A DNA stretch of 64,000 nt, taken from positions 1 to 64,000 of the forward strand of contig CANRMF010000003.1 in assembly GCA_947631665.1 (NCBI GenBank), given 5' to 3'. Both the position numbers and the translations under genes were made by a program. Shown piece by piece: positions 30,103-40,201 of this stretch. The stretch's first letter is position 1. The number at the start of each line of letters is the position of its first letter. This DNA is from an uncultured Lachnospiraceae bacterium (GTDB lineage Bacteria; Bacillota; Clostridia; Lachnospirales; Lachnospiraceae). Under the pieces are notes generated by a model. The model made no database searches, was not told the origin of the DNA, and saw only the letters and a list, made by a program, of their open reading frames with translations.

Positions 30103-31710
30103 TTAAAAGATGTTCTGATTATAAATTAAGATTGTATAATCCCCGTACTGTTTTGTATCCTCCGGTGGTTTTTCCGCTATAATTTTGCTGTAATATGAAC
30201 TGTATTCCGTACCTGTCAGTACGAGAAAATATTTTGCGTAGTTTTGGACGGTTCCATACCAGTTCTGATTGGACTGATAATATAGAGGACTGACTCCGCT
30301 GTCATCAAATTCGACGCTTCGGATAATCACTTTGGAATCAGACATCATTGTCACGACATTTGCATTCCAGAAAGTGGCGTACCCGTACTGAAGATTCTGC
30401 TGCTCTAAATACTCTGCCAGCCCCTCTAACCGCGCATTTTCATCAGACTGCTTTTTCACTGTCACCAACTGCGCTGAAGTAACGGCTAATATACATACCA
30501 GCGGAATGATAATCAGCAACGCCGGTCTTTTGACCTTTTCCGTTTCATAAATCCATTTTGCAAAAATCACGCAGCAAAGCGCCGAAGTCACAAGAATTGG
30601 CGACAGTCTCCAGTTTGCCGCATTCAGTTTTCCAAAAGTCCAGCCCACCAGAATAATGAGTGTCAGAAAATGATGCGCCAGTAAAACAATTTTATATTCC
30701 CTGTTTTCAAATCTGCGGTAAAACAAAAGCATTACAACAGGGACTATCATCAGAACAAGCGCGCAGATGATTTTTATTAAACTGATAATTCCCCCGCCGG
30801 AAAATAATATTAAATCCGTTGTCACGTCAACGCCGGTCAACGTCAGAAAATGCGGAAAGATACTTAAAAAGTTGTTCACCCAGTTTTCACTCTCCGAAAA
30901 TGAGGAAAACGCCTGCTCATATCCCGCTTCTACTCCTCCGGTAAACAGATTTGTCATCATTATTCCCAACACGCACGCCGCTGCCATCAACAGCATCACA
31001 AAAAATTTGGAATAATTGCTCTTTGCGCCGATTTTCGTTTTCATATCAAAAAACACATATGCGGCAACAGCCGCCAAAACAGGAATAACGCTCAGGGACA
31101 AAATCTGAAATCCATTGACTGCGCTGATAAAACAGAATACTGCCAGCAGCGCAAAACAGACATACTGTTTTCTTTTTGTACTTTCCTTTTCCACGCAGGC
31201 TGCTTCATACAGTTTCATACACCGGAGAGTTGACGCCAGCACAGCGGCCAACAGCAGCGCGCCCAGACTGTAATAAATAATATGTCCCCAGAAAATTTCC
31301 CTCAGTTTTTCACTGGATAACAGTACCGTTAAAATAACCGCAACCGCAAAAGAAGTCCAGTTCCCATGAAAGGACAACTGCCTGCACAGCCATATGACAG
31401 ATAACAAGAATAAAAGAAAGAAAATAATAATGCCGATAATCTGCGCTTTCATGCCGACTCCAAACAGAGCGACCAGCGGCCACATAATCAGATTTCCGCC
31501 CAAAGGCAGAATCCCCGCATAATGAAAGTCAGGGTTGACAAATCTTCCCGCGTCATAAGATGCCTGCGCCCACATGATAGAATCTGTACAGTCCGAATGG
31601 TAATAGCCCGGCTCGACAAAAATAATGACATACAGCGTTAAGAAAAAAGCAATTCCCCCAATGAGCATTGCAATAATCTCCCTGATTGTCTGATTCTTAA
31701 ATAAATTCAT
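30103..31710 (-). CDS. Polytopic membrane protein, GtrC/GT-C-like
   Basis: About 12 TM segments, EPGYYHSDCTDSIMWAQASYDAGRFVNPDF. Confidence 0.6.
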   Translation of the reverse strand: MNLFKNQTIREIIAMLIGGIAFFLTLYVIIFVEPGYYHSDCTDSIMWAQASYDAGRFVNPDFHYAGILPLGGNLIMWPLVALFGVGMKAQIIGIIIFFLLFLLSVIWLCRQLSFHGNWTSFAVAVILTVLLSSEKLREIFWGHIIYYSLGALLLAAVLASTLRCMKLYEAACVEKESTKRKQYVCFALLAVFCFISAVNGFQILSLSVIPVLAAVAAYVFFDMKTKIGAKSNYSKFFVMLLMAAACVLGIMMTNLFTGGVEAGYEQAFSSFSESENWVNNFLSIFPHFLTLTGVDVTTDLILFSGGGIISLIKIICALVLMIVPVVMLLFYRRFENREYKIVLLAHHFLTLIILVGWTFGKLNAANWRLSPILVTSALCCVIFAKWIYETEKVKRPALLIIIPLVCILAVTSAQLVTVKKQSDENARLEGLAEYLEQQNLQYGYATFWNANVVTMMSDSKVIIRSVEFDDSGVSPLYYQSNQNWYGTVQNYAKYFLVLTGTEYSSYYSKIIAEKPPEDTKQYGDYTILIYNQNIF

Positions 31711-31872
31711 TTTCTTATCCTCATTTCACAATAATCCGCATATAATAAAGCGGCCAATCCATACTGTTTTTATGTGAAAAGTATATCATAAATATATATT
31801 GTCAGCAATAGACGGCGCTTCTCCCCATAAATATTTTGATGCGCCCTCCCTGCAAATATTTTGAAAACTCTA

Positions 31873-31920
31873 TTGCAATATTCCCTGTTCATGTTATACT
31901 TAATGTAGTATCAGATACTA
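31873..31920 (+). promoter_or_regulatory. Promoter of degV-family gene with palindromic operator-like site
   Basis: TTGCAA-16 bp-TATACT followed by perfect palindrome TAGTATC-A-GATACTA (31906-31920). Confidence 0.55.
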
Positions 31921-31941
31921 TGTAAAGGGGTTTTTATAATA

Positions 31942-32826
31942 ATGTTTAAAATAATGAGTGATAGCGCCTGTGATTTATCGCAGAAATATATCAAAAATCA
32001 TGATATTGAAATCATTCCCATCTCTGTTTCATTTGATGGGGAGACATTTATGAAAGATACACTTGAAATTTCCAGAAAGGACTTTTATCAGCGTCTTGTA
32101 GACGATCCGAAGCTGTTTCCAAAGACAACGCTCCCTTCTGTCGAATTATTTGCCGACGCTTTCCGGAAATACGTAAAAGACGGAATTCCCGTTATCTGTT
32201 TTACGATTTCCCTGCACCTCAGCGGCTCTTATAATTCTGCCATGAATGCAAAAAGTCTGGTGGAGGAGGAATATCCGGAAGCGGACATCACCGTACTGGA
32301 TTCCCAGCAGAACACCGTCACGCAGGCGTTGATTATTGATCAGGTCGTCCGCATGAAGGACGCCGGACTTTCCATAAAAGATGTACTGAAAAAAATGGAC
32401 GCTCTGATGAAATCCGCCCGAATTATTTTTACGGTCGGTTCTCTCGACTATCTGCAGATTGGCGGCAGGATTGGCAAACTCGCTAAATTTACTTCAGGAA
32501 AACTTGGAGTAAAACCGATTATCATTATGAAAGACGGCGATATCGGTTTTGGCGGTCTGGGAAGGAACCGGAATAAAATCAAAAATTCACTGATTGACAT
32601 CGCCGGAAAATATCTGAATGAACATGGAAAAGAAAATTTCATTGTTTCCGTCGGATACGGATACGACGCTTCCGAAGGCGTTTCTTTTATGAATTCTATC
32701 GAAGAAAAATTAGATATCCGGCTCAATACCGATACCAACGTGGAAATCGGAGTAGTTTCCTGCACCCATACCGGCCCATACGCTTTGGGGATTGGTATGA
32801 TACAGAAATATGAAACGATTGCATAA
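31942..32826 (+). CDS. DegV family protein
   Basis: MSDSACDLSQKYIKNHDIEIIPISVSFDGETF; GGRIGK. Confidence 0.93.
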   Translation: MFKIMSDSACDLSQKYIKNHDIEIIPISVSFDGETFMKDTLEISRKDFYQRLVDDPKLFPKTTLPSVELFADAFRKYVKDGIPVICFTISLHLSGSYNSAMNAKSLVEEEYPEADITVLDSQQNTVTQALIIDQVVRMKDAGLSIKDVLKKMDALMKSARIIFTVGSLDYLQIGGRIGKLAKFTSGKLGVKPIIIMKDGDIGFGGLGRNRNKIKNSLIDIAGKYLNEHGKENFIVSVGYGYDASEGVSFMNSIEEKLDIRLNTDTNVEIGVVSCTHTGPYALGIGMIQKYETIA

Positions 32827-32971
32827 AATCTCAATAATCACTTCTCTAATAAAAAATGCTTCTCTCCGCGACTGATCATGATAAGTTTACGCCCTTATCT
32901 GTCCGGAAAGAAGCATTTTCCTCTTTTTATTTTTATTTTTCTTTTTTGTTTTTCCTTTTTGCTTTTCTTTT

Positions 32972-33580
32972 TTATTTTTCGCTTTCCGTATCCGCCGGCT
33001 GCGCGAGCGTCTTTTTATATCTGTTCACTGCCGGCGTCACTGCGATGGTATAAATCAAATCAATCAGACCTGCCGCCGCAAAGATAATGCCAAGAACCGC
33101 AATCCCCCGCTCGCCTACCTGACTGTAACCGCCGTTGTCTCCGACATTTTTCGGCATCTGAAGCACCAGTATCCCCAATATCAGGCAGAGAACCGCAACG
33201 ACCAGCAGAGGAATCCATCTGCCCTCCATCTTTCTGAGGAAATATGCGCTTTCTCCTTTGATCAGAGCGCTCACAATAATTAAAATCGCAATGGCATAAA
33301 TTAAGAAGGTCTGAATCATGTGATTTTCAACAACAATCGCAATCGCCGCCGCAATCAGGACGATTGCCACCACAATTTTATATTTGTAGTGTCCGCCCGT
33401 TTCATCATTCTTTTTAAGTTCATAGAGATACCGGACTGCGAGTACCAGTAAAATTGCTGCAAGGGCGTATCCCACAAAACTGATTACCTTCAGTGGAAAA
33501 CGGTACATCAGAAGCCCCATCACAATCGCAATCAGTGAAAATACCAGCATCGATATGTTTGATTGTCTGATTCGGTTCAT
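32972..33580 (-). CDS. DUF308/HdeD-family membrane protein
   Basis: Six TM segments, IVMGLLMYRFPLKVISFVGYALAAILL pattern. Confidence 0.7.
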   Translation of the reverse strand: MNRIRQSNISMLVFSLIAIVMGLLMYRFPLKVISFVGYALAAILLVLAVRYLYELKKNDETGGHYKYKIVVAIVLIAAAIAIVVENHMIQTFLIYAIAILIIVSALIKGESAYFLRKMEGRWIPLLVVAVLCLILGILVLQMPKNVGDNGGYSQVGERGIAVLGIIFAAAGLIDLIYTIAVTPAVNRYKKTLAQPADTESEK

Positions 33581-33612
33581 AATTCTGCTCCCTTCAATGG
33601 TAAAAACCATGC

Positions 33613-36600
33613 TTATTTGAAATATTCAACACCGGACTCAAATACCTGTAAATCCTGCTCTCCATAAATATTTTTTGCAACGGAGGAGCCTTTTCTTTCA
33701 ATATGAGCCATCTTACCAAAACATCTGCCGTCCGGACTGGTAATGCCCTCAATCGCCGCGTAGGAACCGTTGACATTCCATTCCTCGTCCATCGTCGGCT
33801 CGCCATTCCGGTTGACATACTGTGTGGCAACCTGTCCGTTTTCAAAAAGCTGCTTAATTGTTTCTTCCGGAGCAACAAATCTGCCCTCTCCATGGGACGC
33901 AGGATTGACATAAACGCCACCCAGAGCCGCCTTCTGAAGCCATGGGGATTTGTTGGAAACTACCTTTGTATAAACCATCTTAGATACATGACGGTTGATT
34001 GTATTGTAAGTCAGCGTCGGAGAAGAAACATTCTGTCCTGTAATCTGTCCATTCGGCACTAAGCCCAGTTTGATTAACGCCTGAAATCCGTTACAGATAC
34101 CGAGCGCAAGCCCGTCCCTCTCATTCAGCAGTTTATGAACTGCTTCTTCAATTTTTGCGTTCCGGAAAGCCGTTGCAAAGAATTTTGCAGAACCGTCCGG
34201 TTCGTCGCCGGCGCTGAAGCCACCCGGAAACATAATAATCTGCGCCTGTGCAATCGCTTTTTCAAAGATATCAACGGAATCCCTGATATCCTCCGGCGTC
34301 AGGTTCTTAAATACCTTTGTAATAACATTAGCGCCTGCCTTTTCAAATGCCTTTGCGCTGTCGTATTCACAGTTTGTGCCCGGAAATACCGGAATAAATA
34401 CCGTCGGTACGGCCACTTTATTTTTGCAGACATACACGCTGCCTTTGTCATATACCGGAGTATCTAAAATGTCCGTATTTCCATGACTTCTTGTAGGGAA
34501 TACTTTTTCGAGCGGCTTCTGCCATGCTTTCAGCGCATCGTCCATTGCAATCACATCATATCCGTACTCAAAAGTCTCCCTGTCGTTCGTTTCACCAAGC
34601 AGTACATAACTGGCGGTAATATCGTCCAGACGTTCTGCCGGTACTTCTGCCACAATATCGCCGAAAGCCGGCGCAAATAAATCAGCACCCGGTATGCTTC
34701 CGCTCAGGCTGACGCCAATCCGGTTTCCAAACGCCATTTTGCTGACTGCCGGAATCACGCCTTTTCCGTCAACTGCATATGCGGAAATAATCACGCCCTC
34801 CTGAATCATTTGATGGATTGCGTCATACAGTTTCATAATCTCACCGTAAACCGGCTTGTCATACGAATCCCTGCTGATTTCAAACTGAACAATCTTATTT
34901 CCTGCGGCTTTCAGCTCCGGTGTAATAATATCTTGTTCCTTTGCAACGTCCACAGCAAAAGAAACGAGTGTCGGCGGTACATCAATATCATTAAAAGTAC
35001 CGGACATACTGTCCTTTCCGCCAATTGACGGAAGCCCAAAGCCCATCTGTGCGTCAAACGCTCCGAGAAGCGCTGCAAACGGCTGGCTCCAACGGCGCGG
35101 ATTTTCGGTCATTCTCCGGAAATATTCCTGATATGTCATACGGATCTTTTTGTAATCACCGCCGGCGGCAACGACCTTTGCAATCGAATCTACAACCGCA
35201 TACATCGCGCCATGATACGGGCTCCAACTGGATAAATACGGATCAAATCCATAACTCATCATCGTTACGGTATCGCATTTTCCTTTCAGCACCGGAAGTT
35301 TTGCCACCATCGTCTGTGTCTCTGTCATCTGGTACTTTCCGCCATGCGGCATAAATACCGATCCCGCTCCGATAGAACCGTCAAATTTTTCAACAAGACC
35401 TTTCTGCGAGCAGACATTTAAGTCGCCAAGCGTTTCAAGCCAGCGTTCCCTGACGTTTTGCACCTCCGGCTTTTGAAAGAAGTTTTTATTTTCGTCCGGC
35501 ATATCCACTTCGACAGCCGTTTCCTGATGCGCGCCGTTTGTATCCAGAAATGCTCTGGAAATATTGACGATTTCCTTTCCTCTCCACTCCAGTACCAGTC
35601 TCGGCTCCTCTGTCACTTCTGCCACGACGGTTGCTTCGAGGTTTTCTTCATTCGCATAGTTTAAAAACTGTTCCACATCGGACGGATCAACGACGACTGC
35701 CATTCTCTCCTGTGATTCGGAAATTGCAATTTCCGTTCCGTCCAGTCCGGCATATTTTTTCGGTACTTTATCAAGATTGACATGCAGCCCGTCCGCCAGT
35801 TCGCCGATTGCCACAGATACGCCACCTGCGCCAAAGTCGTTACACTTTTTAATCATATGGCTGACTTCCTCGCGTCTGAACAATCTCTGCAATTTGCGCT
35901 CTGTCGGCGCATTTCCCTTTTGAACCTCTGCGCCGCACGTTTCAATGGATTCTTCGGTATGAATTTTGGAGGAACCGGTTGCACCTCCACAGCCGTCCCG
36001 TCCGGTTCTGCCGCCTAACAACACAATAATATCTCCCGGATCAGACGTAAGCCTCTGTACTGCGCGGCGTGGTGCAGCGCCCATGACTGCGCCGATTTCC
36101 ATTCGCTTTGCGACGTAATCGGAATGATAAATTTCTTTTACCAGTCCTGTTGCAAGTCCAATCTGATTTCCGTAAGAGCTGTATCCGTCGGCAGCTCCCC
36201 GAACCAGTTTTTTCTGCGGGAGTTTGCCCGGCAGCGTTTCGCTCATGGATTTTGTAGGATCTGCCGCGCCTGTAACACGCATTGCCTGATATACATAAGT
36301 ACGTCCGGACAACGGATCCCTGATAGCACCTCCAAGACATGTGGCTGCGCCACCGAACGGTTCAATTTCTGTCGGGTGGTTATGCGTTTCGTTTTTGAAA
36401 TTGACCAGCCACTCCTCAGTTTCTCCGTCTACTTCGACCGGAACGACAATACTGCAGGCGTTAATCTCATCAGACTTTTCCTGATCGTCCAGTTTTCCTT
36501 CTTTTTTCAATTTGCGCATTGCCATCAGCGCCAAGTCCATCAGGCAGACAAATTTATCTTTTCTGTCCCCGAAAACGTCTTTCCGGGTTTCTAAATAATC

Positions 36601-37368
36601 CTCATAAGTTTTTACAATCGGTTCATGATAAAATCCGTCGTCAAAACTGATGTCTGTCAGTTCTGTGTTGAATGTCGTATGCCGGCAGTGGTCAGACCAG
36701 TAGGTATCCAGCACACGTATTTCCGTCATGGACGGATCCCTTTTTTCCTCGTTTTTAAAATAATTTTGTATATGAAGAAAATCTTTGAACGTCATGGCAA
36801 GTCCCAGAGAGTCGTACAGCTTTCGGAGCGGTTCTTCCTCCATATCCTGAAAGCCTTCAAAAATCAGGACATCTTCCGGCTCGTCAAATTCCGTCACTAA
36901 AGTTTCCGGCTTTTCCAAACCGGTCTCTCTCGAATCAACCGGATTGATACAGTAATTTTTAACCTGCGCAAACTGCTCGTCCGTCAGCGCGCCCTCCAGT
37001 ACATAGGTGACCGCCGTTTTAATCACCGGCTCCTCCTTTTCGTTTAAAAACTTGACGCACTGTACTGCGGAATCCGCTCTCTGGTCAAACTGTCCCGGAA
37101 GGTATTCCACACTGAACACTTTTGATGTCTTTGGATCATATGGAAATGTTTCCTCGTACACATCATCGACCGGCGGCTCGGAAAATACAGATGTCAACGC
37201 CTTCCGATAAGTTTCCTCTGAAAGATTTTCCACGTCATACCGCACCAATACGCGGACATTCCGAAGACTTTCGAGCTCCAGATAACTTTGAATGTCCTCT
37301 GTCAGTTCCTTTGCTGTCACAGCATAAGGCTGTTTCTTTTCTACATAAACTCTCTTAACCTTACTCAT
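33613..37368 (-). CDS. purL: Phosphoribosylformylglycinamidine synthase (single-chain clostridial form)
   Basis: 1251 aa; FKNETHNHPTEIEPFGGAATCLGGAIRDP; C-terminal glutaminase MFPGGFSAGDEPDGSAKF and ALGICNGFQ. Confidence 0.96.
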   Translation of the reverse strand: MSKVKRVYVEKKQPYAVTAKELTEDIQSYLELESLRNVRVLVRYDVENLSEETYRKALTSVFSEPPVDDVYEETFPYDPKTSKVFSVEYLPGQFDQRADSAVQCVKFLNEKEEPVIKTAVTYVLEGALTDEQFAQVKNYCINPVDSRETGLEKPETLVTEFDEPEDVLIFEGFQDMEEEPLRKLYDSLGLAMTFKDFLHIQNYFKNEEKRDPSMTEIRVLDTYWSDHCRHTTFNTELTDISFDDGFYHEPIVKTYEDYLETRKDVFGDRKDKFVCLMDLALMAMRKLKKEGKLDDQEKSDEINACSIVVPVEVDGETEEWLVNFKNETHNHPTEIEPFGGAATCLGGAIRDPLSGRTYVYQAMRVTGAADPTKSMSETLPGKLPQKKLVRGAADGYSSYGNQIGLATGLVKEIYHSDYVAKRMEIGAVMGAAPRRAVQRLTSDPGDIIVLLGGRTGRDGCGGATGSSKIHTEESIETCGAEVQKGNAPTERKLQRLFRREEVSHMIKKCNDFGAGGVSVAIGELADGLHVNLDKVPKKYAGLDGTEIAISESQERMAVVVDPSDVEQFLNYANEENLEATVVAEVTEEPRLVLEWRGKEIVNISRAFLDTNGAHQETAVEVDMPDENKNFFQKPEVQNVRERWLETLGDLNVCSQKGLVEKFDGSIGAGSVFMPHGGKYQMTETQTMVAKLPVLKGKCDTVTMMSYGFDPYLSSWSPYHGAMYAVVDSIAKVVAAGGDYKKIRMTYQEYFRRMTENPRRWSQPFAALLGAFDAQMGFGLPSIGGKDSMSGTFNDIDVPPTLVSFAVDVAKEQDIITPELKAAGNKIVQFEISRDSYDKPVYGEIMKLYDAIHQMIQEGVIISAYAVDGKGVIPAVSKMAFGNRIGVSLSGSIPGADLFAPAFGDIVAEVPAERLDDITASYVLLGETNDRETFEYGYDVIAMDDALKAWQKPLEKVFPTRSHGNTDILDTPVYDKGSVYVCKNKVAVPTVFIPVFPGTNCEYDSAKAFEKAGANVITKVFKNLTPEDIRDSVDIFEKAIAQAQIIMFPGGFSAGDEPDGSAKFFATAFRNAKIEEAVHKLLNERDGLALGICNGFQALIKLGLVPNGQITGQNVSSPTLTYNTINRHVSKMVYTKVVSNKSPWLQKAALGGVYVNPASHGEGRFVAPEETIKQLFENGQVATQYVNRNGEPTMDEEWNVNGSYAAIEGITSPDGRCFGKMAHIERKGSSVAKNIYGEQDLQVFESGVEYFK

Positions 37369-37407
37369 GAGTTCCTCCTGAAAGTTTTTTGTGCCACAAT
37401 TCTAATC

Positions 37408-37547
37408 ACTCGTCAAATCCCTCCTGACGCAAGCGTCACCGAGATTTTCCTCGTTATTATACCATCTCGACTGTCATCTCGATGGAGATACTCGTCAAAT
37501 CCCTCCTGACGCAAGCGTCATCGAGATTTTCCTCGTTATTATACCAT
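37408..37547. repeat. 58-bp direct repeat x2 (period 82 bp) in purL 5' region
   Basis: actcgtcaaatccctcctgacgcaagcgtcaYcgagattttcctcgttattataccat at 37408-37465 and 37490-37547, one mismatch. Confidence 0.95.
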
Positions 37548-37614
37548 AAAAACTTCAAAGGGTGAAGCATAAACTGTGGACGCGTACACTTATCGGCGTT
37601 TACAGATAATTCCT

Positions 37615-38379
37615 TTACTTCTCCGGCGTCTGATACTCCGTCATATTTTTCCGATACCACTGCGGAAGATTGGTCTGCTGGCATTTCGGGTTTTTGCGCG
37701 CTTCAATTCCAATCGTGTCAAAAAATACCTTCCATAAATCTTCATATTCATCTGCTTTTTGCAGAGCGGCAATCCGCTCCTCTACGTTCTGCCCCATCAC
37801 CATAACGCACTCGCCGTCTGCGGGGTGCGCCAATGCCTTTTTTCTTTTTTCATCATAAATAATCCAGTTTTCCTTTGGAAACCGTTCTGAGAAATGTTTT
37901 TCAAGCAGCAGGAGTACATCGCATCGCGGCTCGATTTTTCCAAACAGTGCTCCACCCTTTAACTCTGCAAAACGGAGAAATCCTTTAAAGTTATGCGCTT
38001 CATTCGCCACTTTGCGGTCTAATTCCATCAGGGCAAGCACATCAGGATTGTGCAACATTCGGATTACCTCCGCTCCCTGCCGGTACCCGACTTTTAAAAA
38101 ATTTACAATAATATCCGCCTTTTCCACAGCATAATGCATACAGGCGCGGTAAACCATCACATAAGCTTTTGGCGAAATCTTAATGCGGATAGAACGCGCC
38201 ACCTTATCCGCTTTTTCCATGTCTGTGGAAACCTGTCTGTATTCGGAAAAGAAGGTAGGCGCGTAATGGGTTCCCGAAAAAATCGTCACCTGATGCCCTT
38301 CATTCATCAGCACCCATGCATCATAAACGGCAGTCATAATCCCTTCAAAAGAATCTTCGCAGACTAATGTTATATTCAT
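37615..38379 (-). CDS. TIGR03915-like (DUF4130) putative DNA repair protein
   Basis: CEDSFEGIMTAVYDAW; adjacent to its usual radical SAM partner. Confidence 0.85.
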   Translation of the reverse strand: MNITLVCEDSFEGIMTAVYDAWVLMNEGHQVTIFSGTHYAPTFFSEYRQVSTDMEKADKVARSIRIKISPKAYVMVYRACMHYAVEKADIIVNFLKVGYRQGAEVIRMLHNPDVLALMELDRKVANEAHNFKGFLRFAELKGGALFGKIEPRCDVLLLLEKHFSERFPKENWIIYDEKRKKALAHPADGECVMVMGQNVEERIAALQKADEYEDLWKVFFDTIGIEARKNPKCQQTNLPQWYRKNMTEYQTPEK

Positions 38380-39710
38380 GTTTTCACCTCTAAATCCATC
38401 AAACTCATCTGCCTGTAAGTCGTATCGTCTTCAATCGCAAAAATCTGCTTTCTGTCTTTGTCCGCAATACAGCGGGAAATATAGTCTCTCTCCAGCCTCA
38501 GCGGAAACATCGTCTTTCCACAGCAGGTAATAAAATAGGCAGCTCTCTTGAGCACAACGCCCATTTTTTTCAGGCTTTCAAAATCAAGCATGGAATACCG
38601 GCGCGCCGACACAATCCGTTTTGCCGACCGGACGCCAATGCCCGGCACCCGCAACAGGACATAATAATCGGCTTTCATCACCTCCACCGGAAACCGTTCC
38701 AGATGATTGACCGCCCAGTCGCACTTTGGATCAAGCACTACGTTAAAATTCTGGCGCCGCTCGTTTAACAGTTCATTTACATGAAATCCGTAATACCGCA
38801 GCAGCCAGTCCGCCTGATAGAGCCGGTGCTCCCGCAGAAGGGGATTCGGCCCTATTGGCGCCGGCGCGTCAATATTGTGGTTGATGTCCACAAAAGCAGA
38901 ATAAAATACGCGCTTTAATTTCATGGTCTGATACATATATTCCGTAACCAGCATCAACTGGTAATCCGTCTCCGGCGTCGCCCCGATAATCATCTGGGTA
39001 CTCTGTCCCGCCGGCACAAATTTTGACTGCTTTTTTTGTCCGTTTTTGGTCACCAGCGCATAGCCGCCTTTTTTATCGGGAAGCGGTTTTCCAATTCCCT
39101 CCCTGATCTGATTCATCGGCCGCAGAATATTCTGAAAATTTTTGTTCGGCGCAAGGTCTGCAAGCCCCTTTCTGGTCGGCAGTTCTAAATTGACGCTCAT
39201 ACGGTCTGCGAGAAATCCGACGCGCTCGATGATTTCTTTAGAAGCGCCGGGAATCGCTTTCACATGTATATAGCCAAAAAAATGGTATTGGTTGCGAAGT
39301 TTCCACAAGGTTTCATAAATCAGGCTCATCGTAAAATCCGGACTTTTGAGAATACCGGAGCTTAAAAACAATCCCTCAATATAATTTCTGCGGTAAAACT
39401 GCATCGTCAGTTCACAGATTTCGTCCGGCGTAAAGGAAGCGCGCGGCACGTCGTTGGACTTGCGGTTGATACAGTATTTACAGTCGTAGACACATTCATT
39501 CGTAAATAAAATCTTTAAAAGCGACACGCACCTGCCGTCCGAAGAAAATGTATGGCAGATACCGCAGGCATGGGCGTCTCCCATTCCCACTCCCGAATTT
39601 GTGCGATTTGCGCCGCTGCTCGTACACGCCACATCATATTTTGCCGCGTCCGTCAATATCTTTAATTTTTCAGAAACCGTCATCTGCTGCTGAATTTCCA
39701 TTACCGTCAC
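38376..39710 (-). CDS. Putative DNA modification/repair radical SAM protein (TIGR03916-like)
   Basis: NECVYDCKYCINR radical SAM motif; C-terminal HhH VPGIGVRSAKRIVSARR. Confidence 0.88.
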   Translation of the reverse strand: MTVMEIQQQMTVSEKLKILTDAAKYDVACTSSGANRTNSGVGMGDAHACGICHTFSSDGRCVSLLKILFTNECVYDCKYCINRKSNDVPRASFTPDEICELTMQFYRRNYIEGLFLSSGILKSPDFTMSLIYETLWKLRNQYHFFGYIHVKAIPGASKEIIERVGFLADRMSVNLELPTRKGLADLAPNKNFQNILRPMNQIREGIGKPLPDKKGGYALVTKNGQKKQSKFVPAGQSTQMIIGATPETDYQLMLVTEYMYQTMKLKRVFYSAFVDINHNIDAPAPIGPNPLLREHRLYQADWLLRYYGFHVNELLNERRQNFNVVLDPKCDWAVNHLERFPVEVMKADYYVLLRVPGIGVRSAKRIVSARRYSMLDFESLKKMGVVLKRAAYFITCCGKTMFPLRLERDYISRCIADKDRKQIFAIEDDTTYRQMSLMDLEVKT

Positions 39711-39815
39711 TCCCTGTCAAAAATCGAACATTTGTTCTTTTTATATAGTAACACTTTTATTTGTGAATTTCAACAACCTAATTATACTTAAATGTATTTT
39801 TAAGTTTGACCGAAA

Positions 39816-40096
39816 TTGGAAGAATTCTGTGACGGAAGTAAAAGCACTACTATCTTTTACTGTGACCCATATAGTTTTTGGCAGAAAGGCGCCTGTGAAA
39901 AAATCACGAGTATATCCTCTACATACGTCCGAAAGGAAGCTAATTCGCTGATTTAGATGACGATAAAATCAGACTTATGATGAACCACATCAATAACGAA
40001 AAAAGAGACAGCCTGAATGGACATAGCCCATACAAACTCTCTCTTTTACTACTGGACAACAGACTGCATGAAGCATTGGGATTAAAAGCTATCGCC
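39816..40096 (+). pseudogene. IS30-family-like transposase C-terminal fragment
   Basis: FYCDPYSFWQKGACEK then -1 frameshift NHEYILYIRPKGS*FADLDDDKIRLMMNHINNEKRDSLNGHSPYKLSLLLLDNRLHEALGLKAIA. Confidence 0.75.
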
Positions 40097-40201
40097 GACA
40101 CTTCACGCGAGGCGCGGATTCATAAGAATAACTACCTTTCCGCGCCTCTGCGATCCCTGCGGAGCATTTTTTATTTTATTGATAGGAAATCACTACGCAA
40201 C

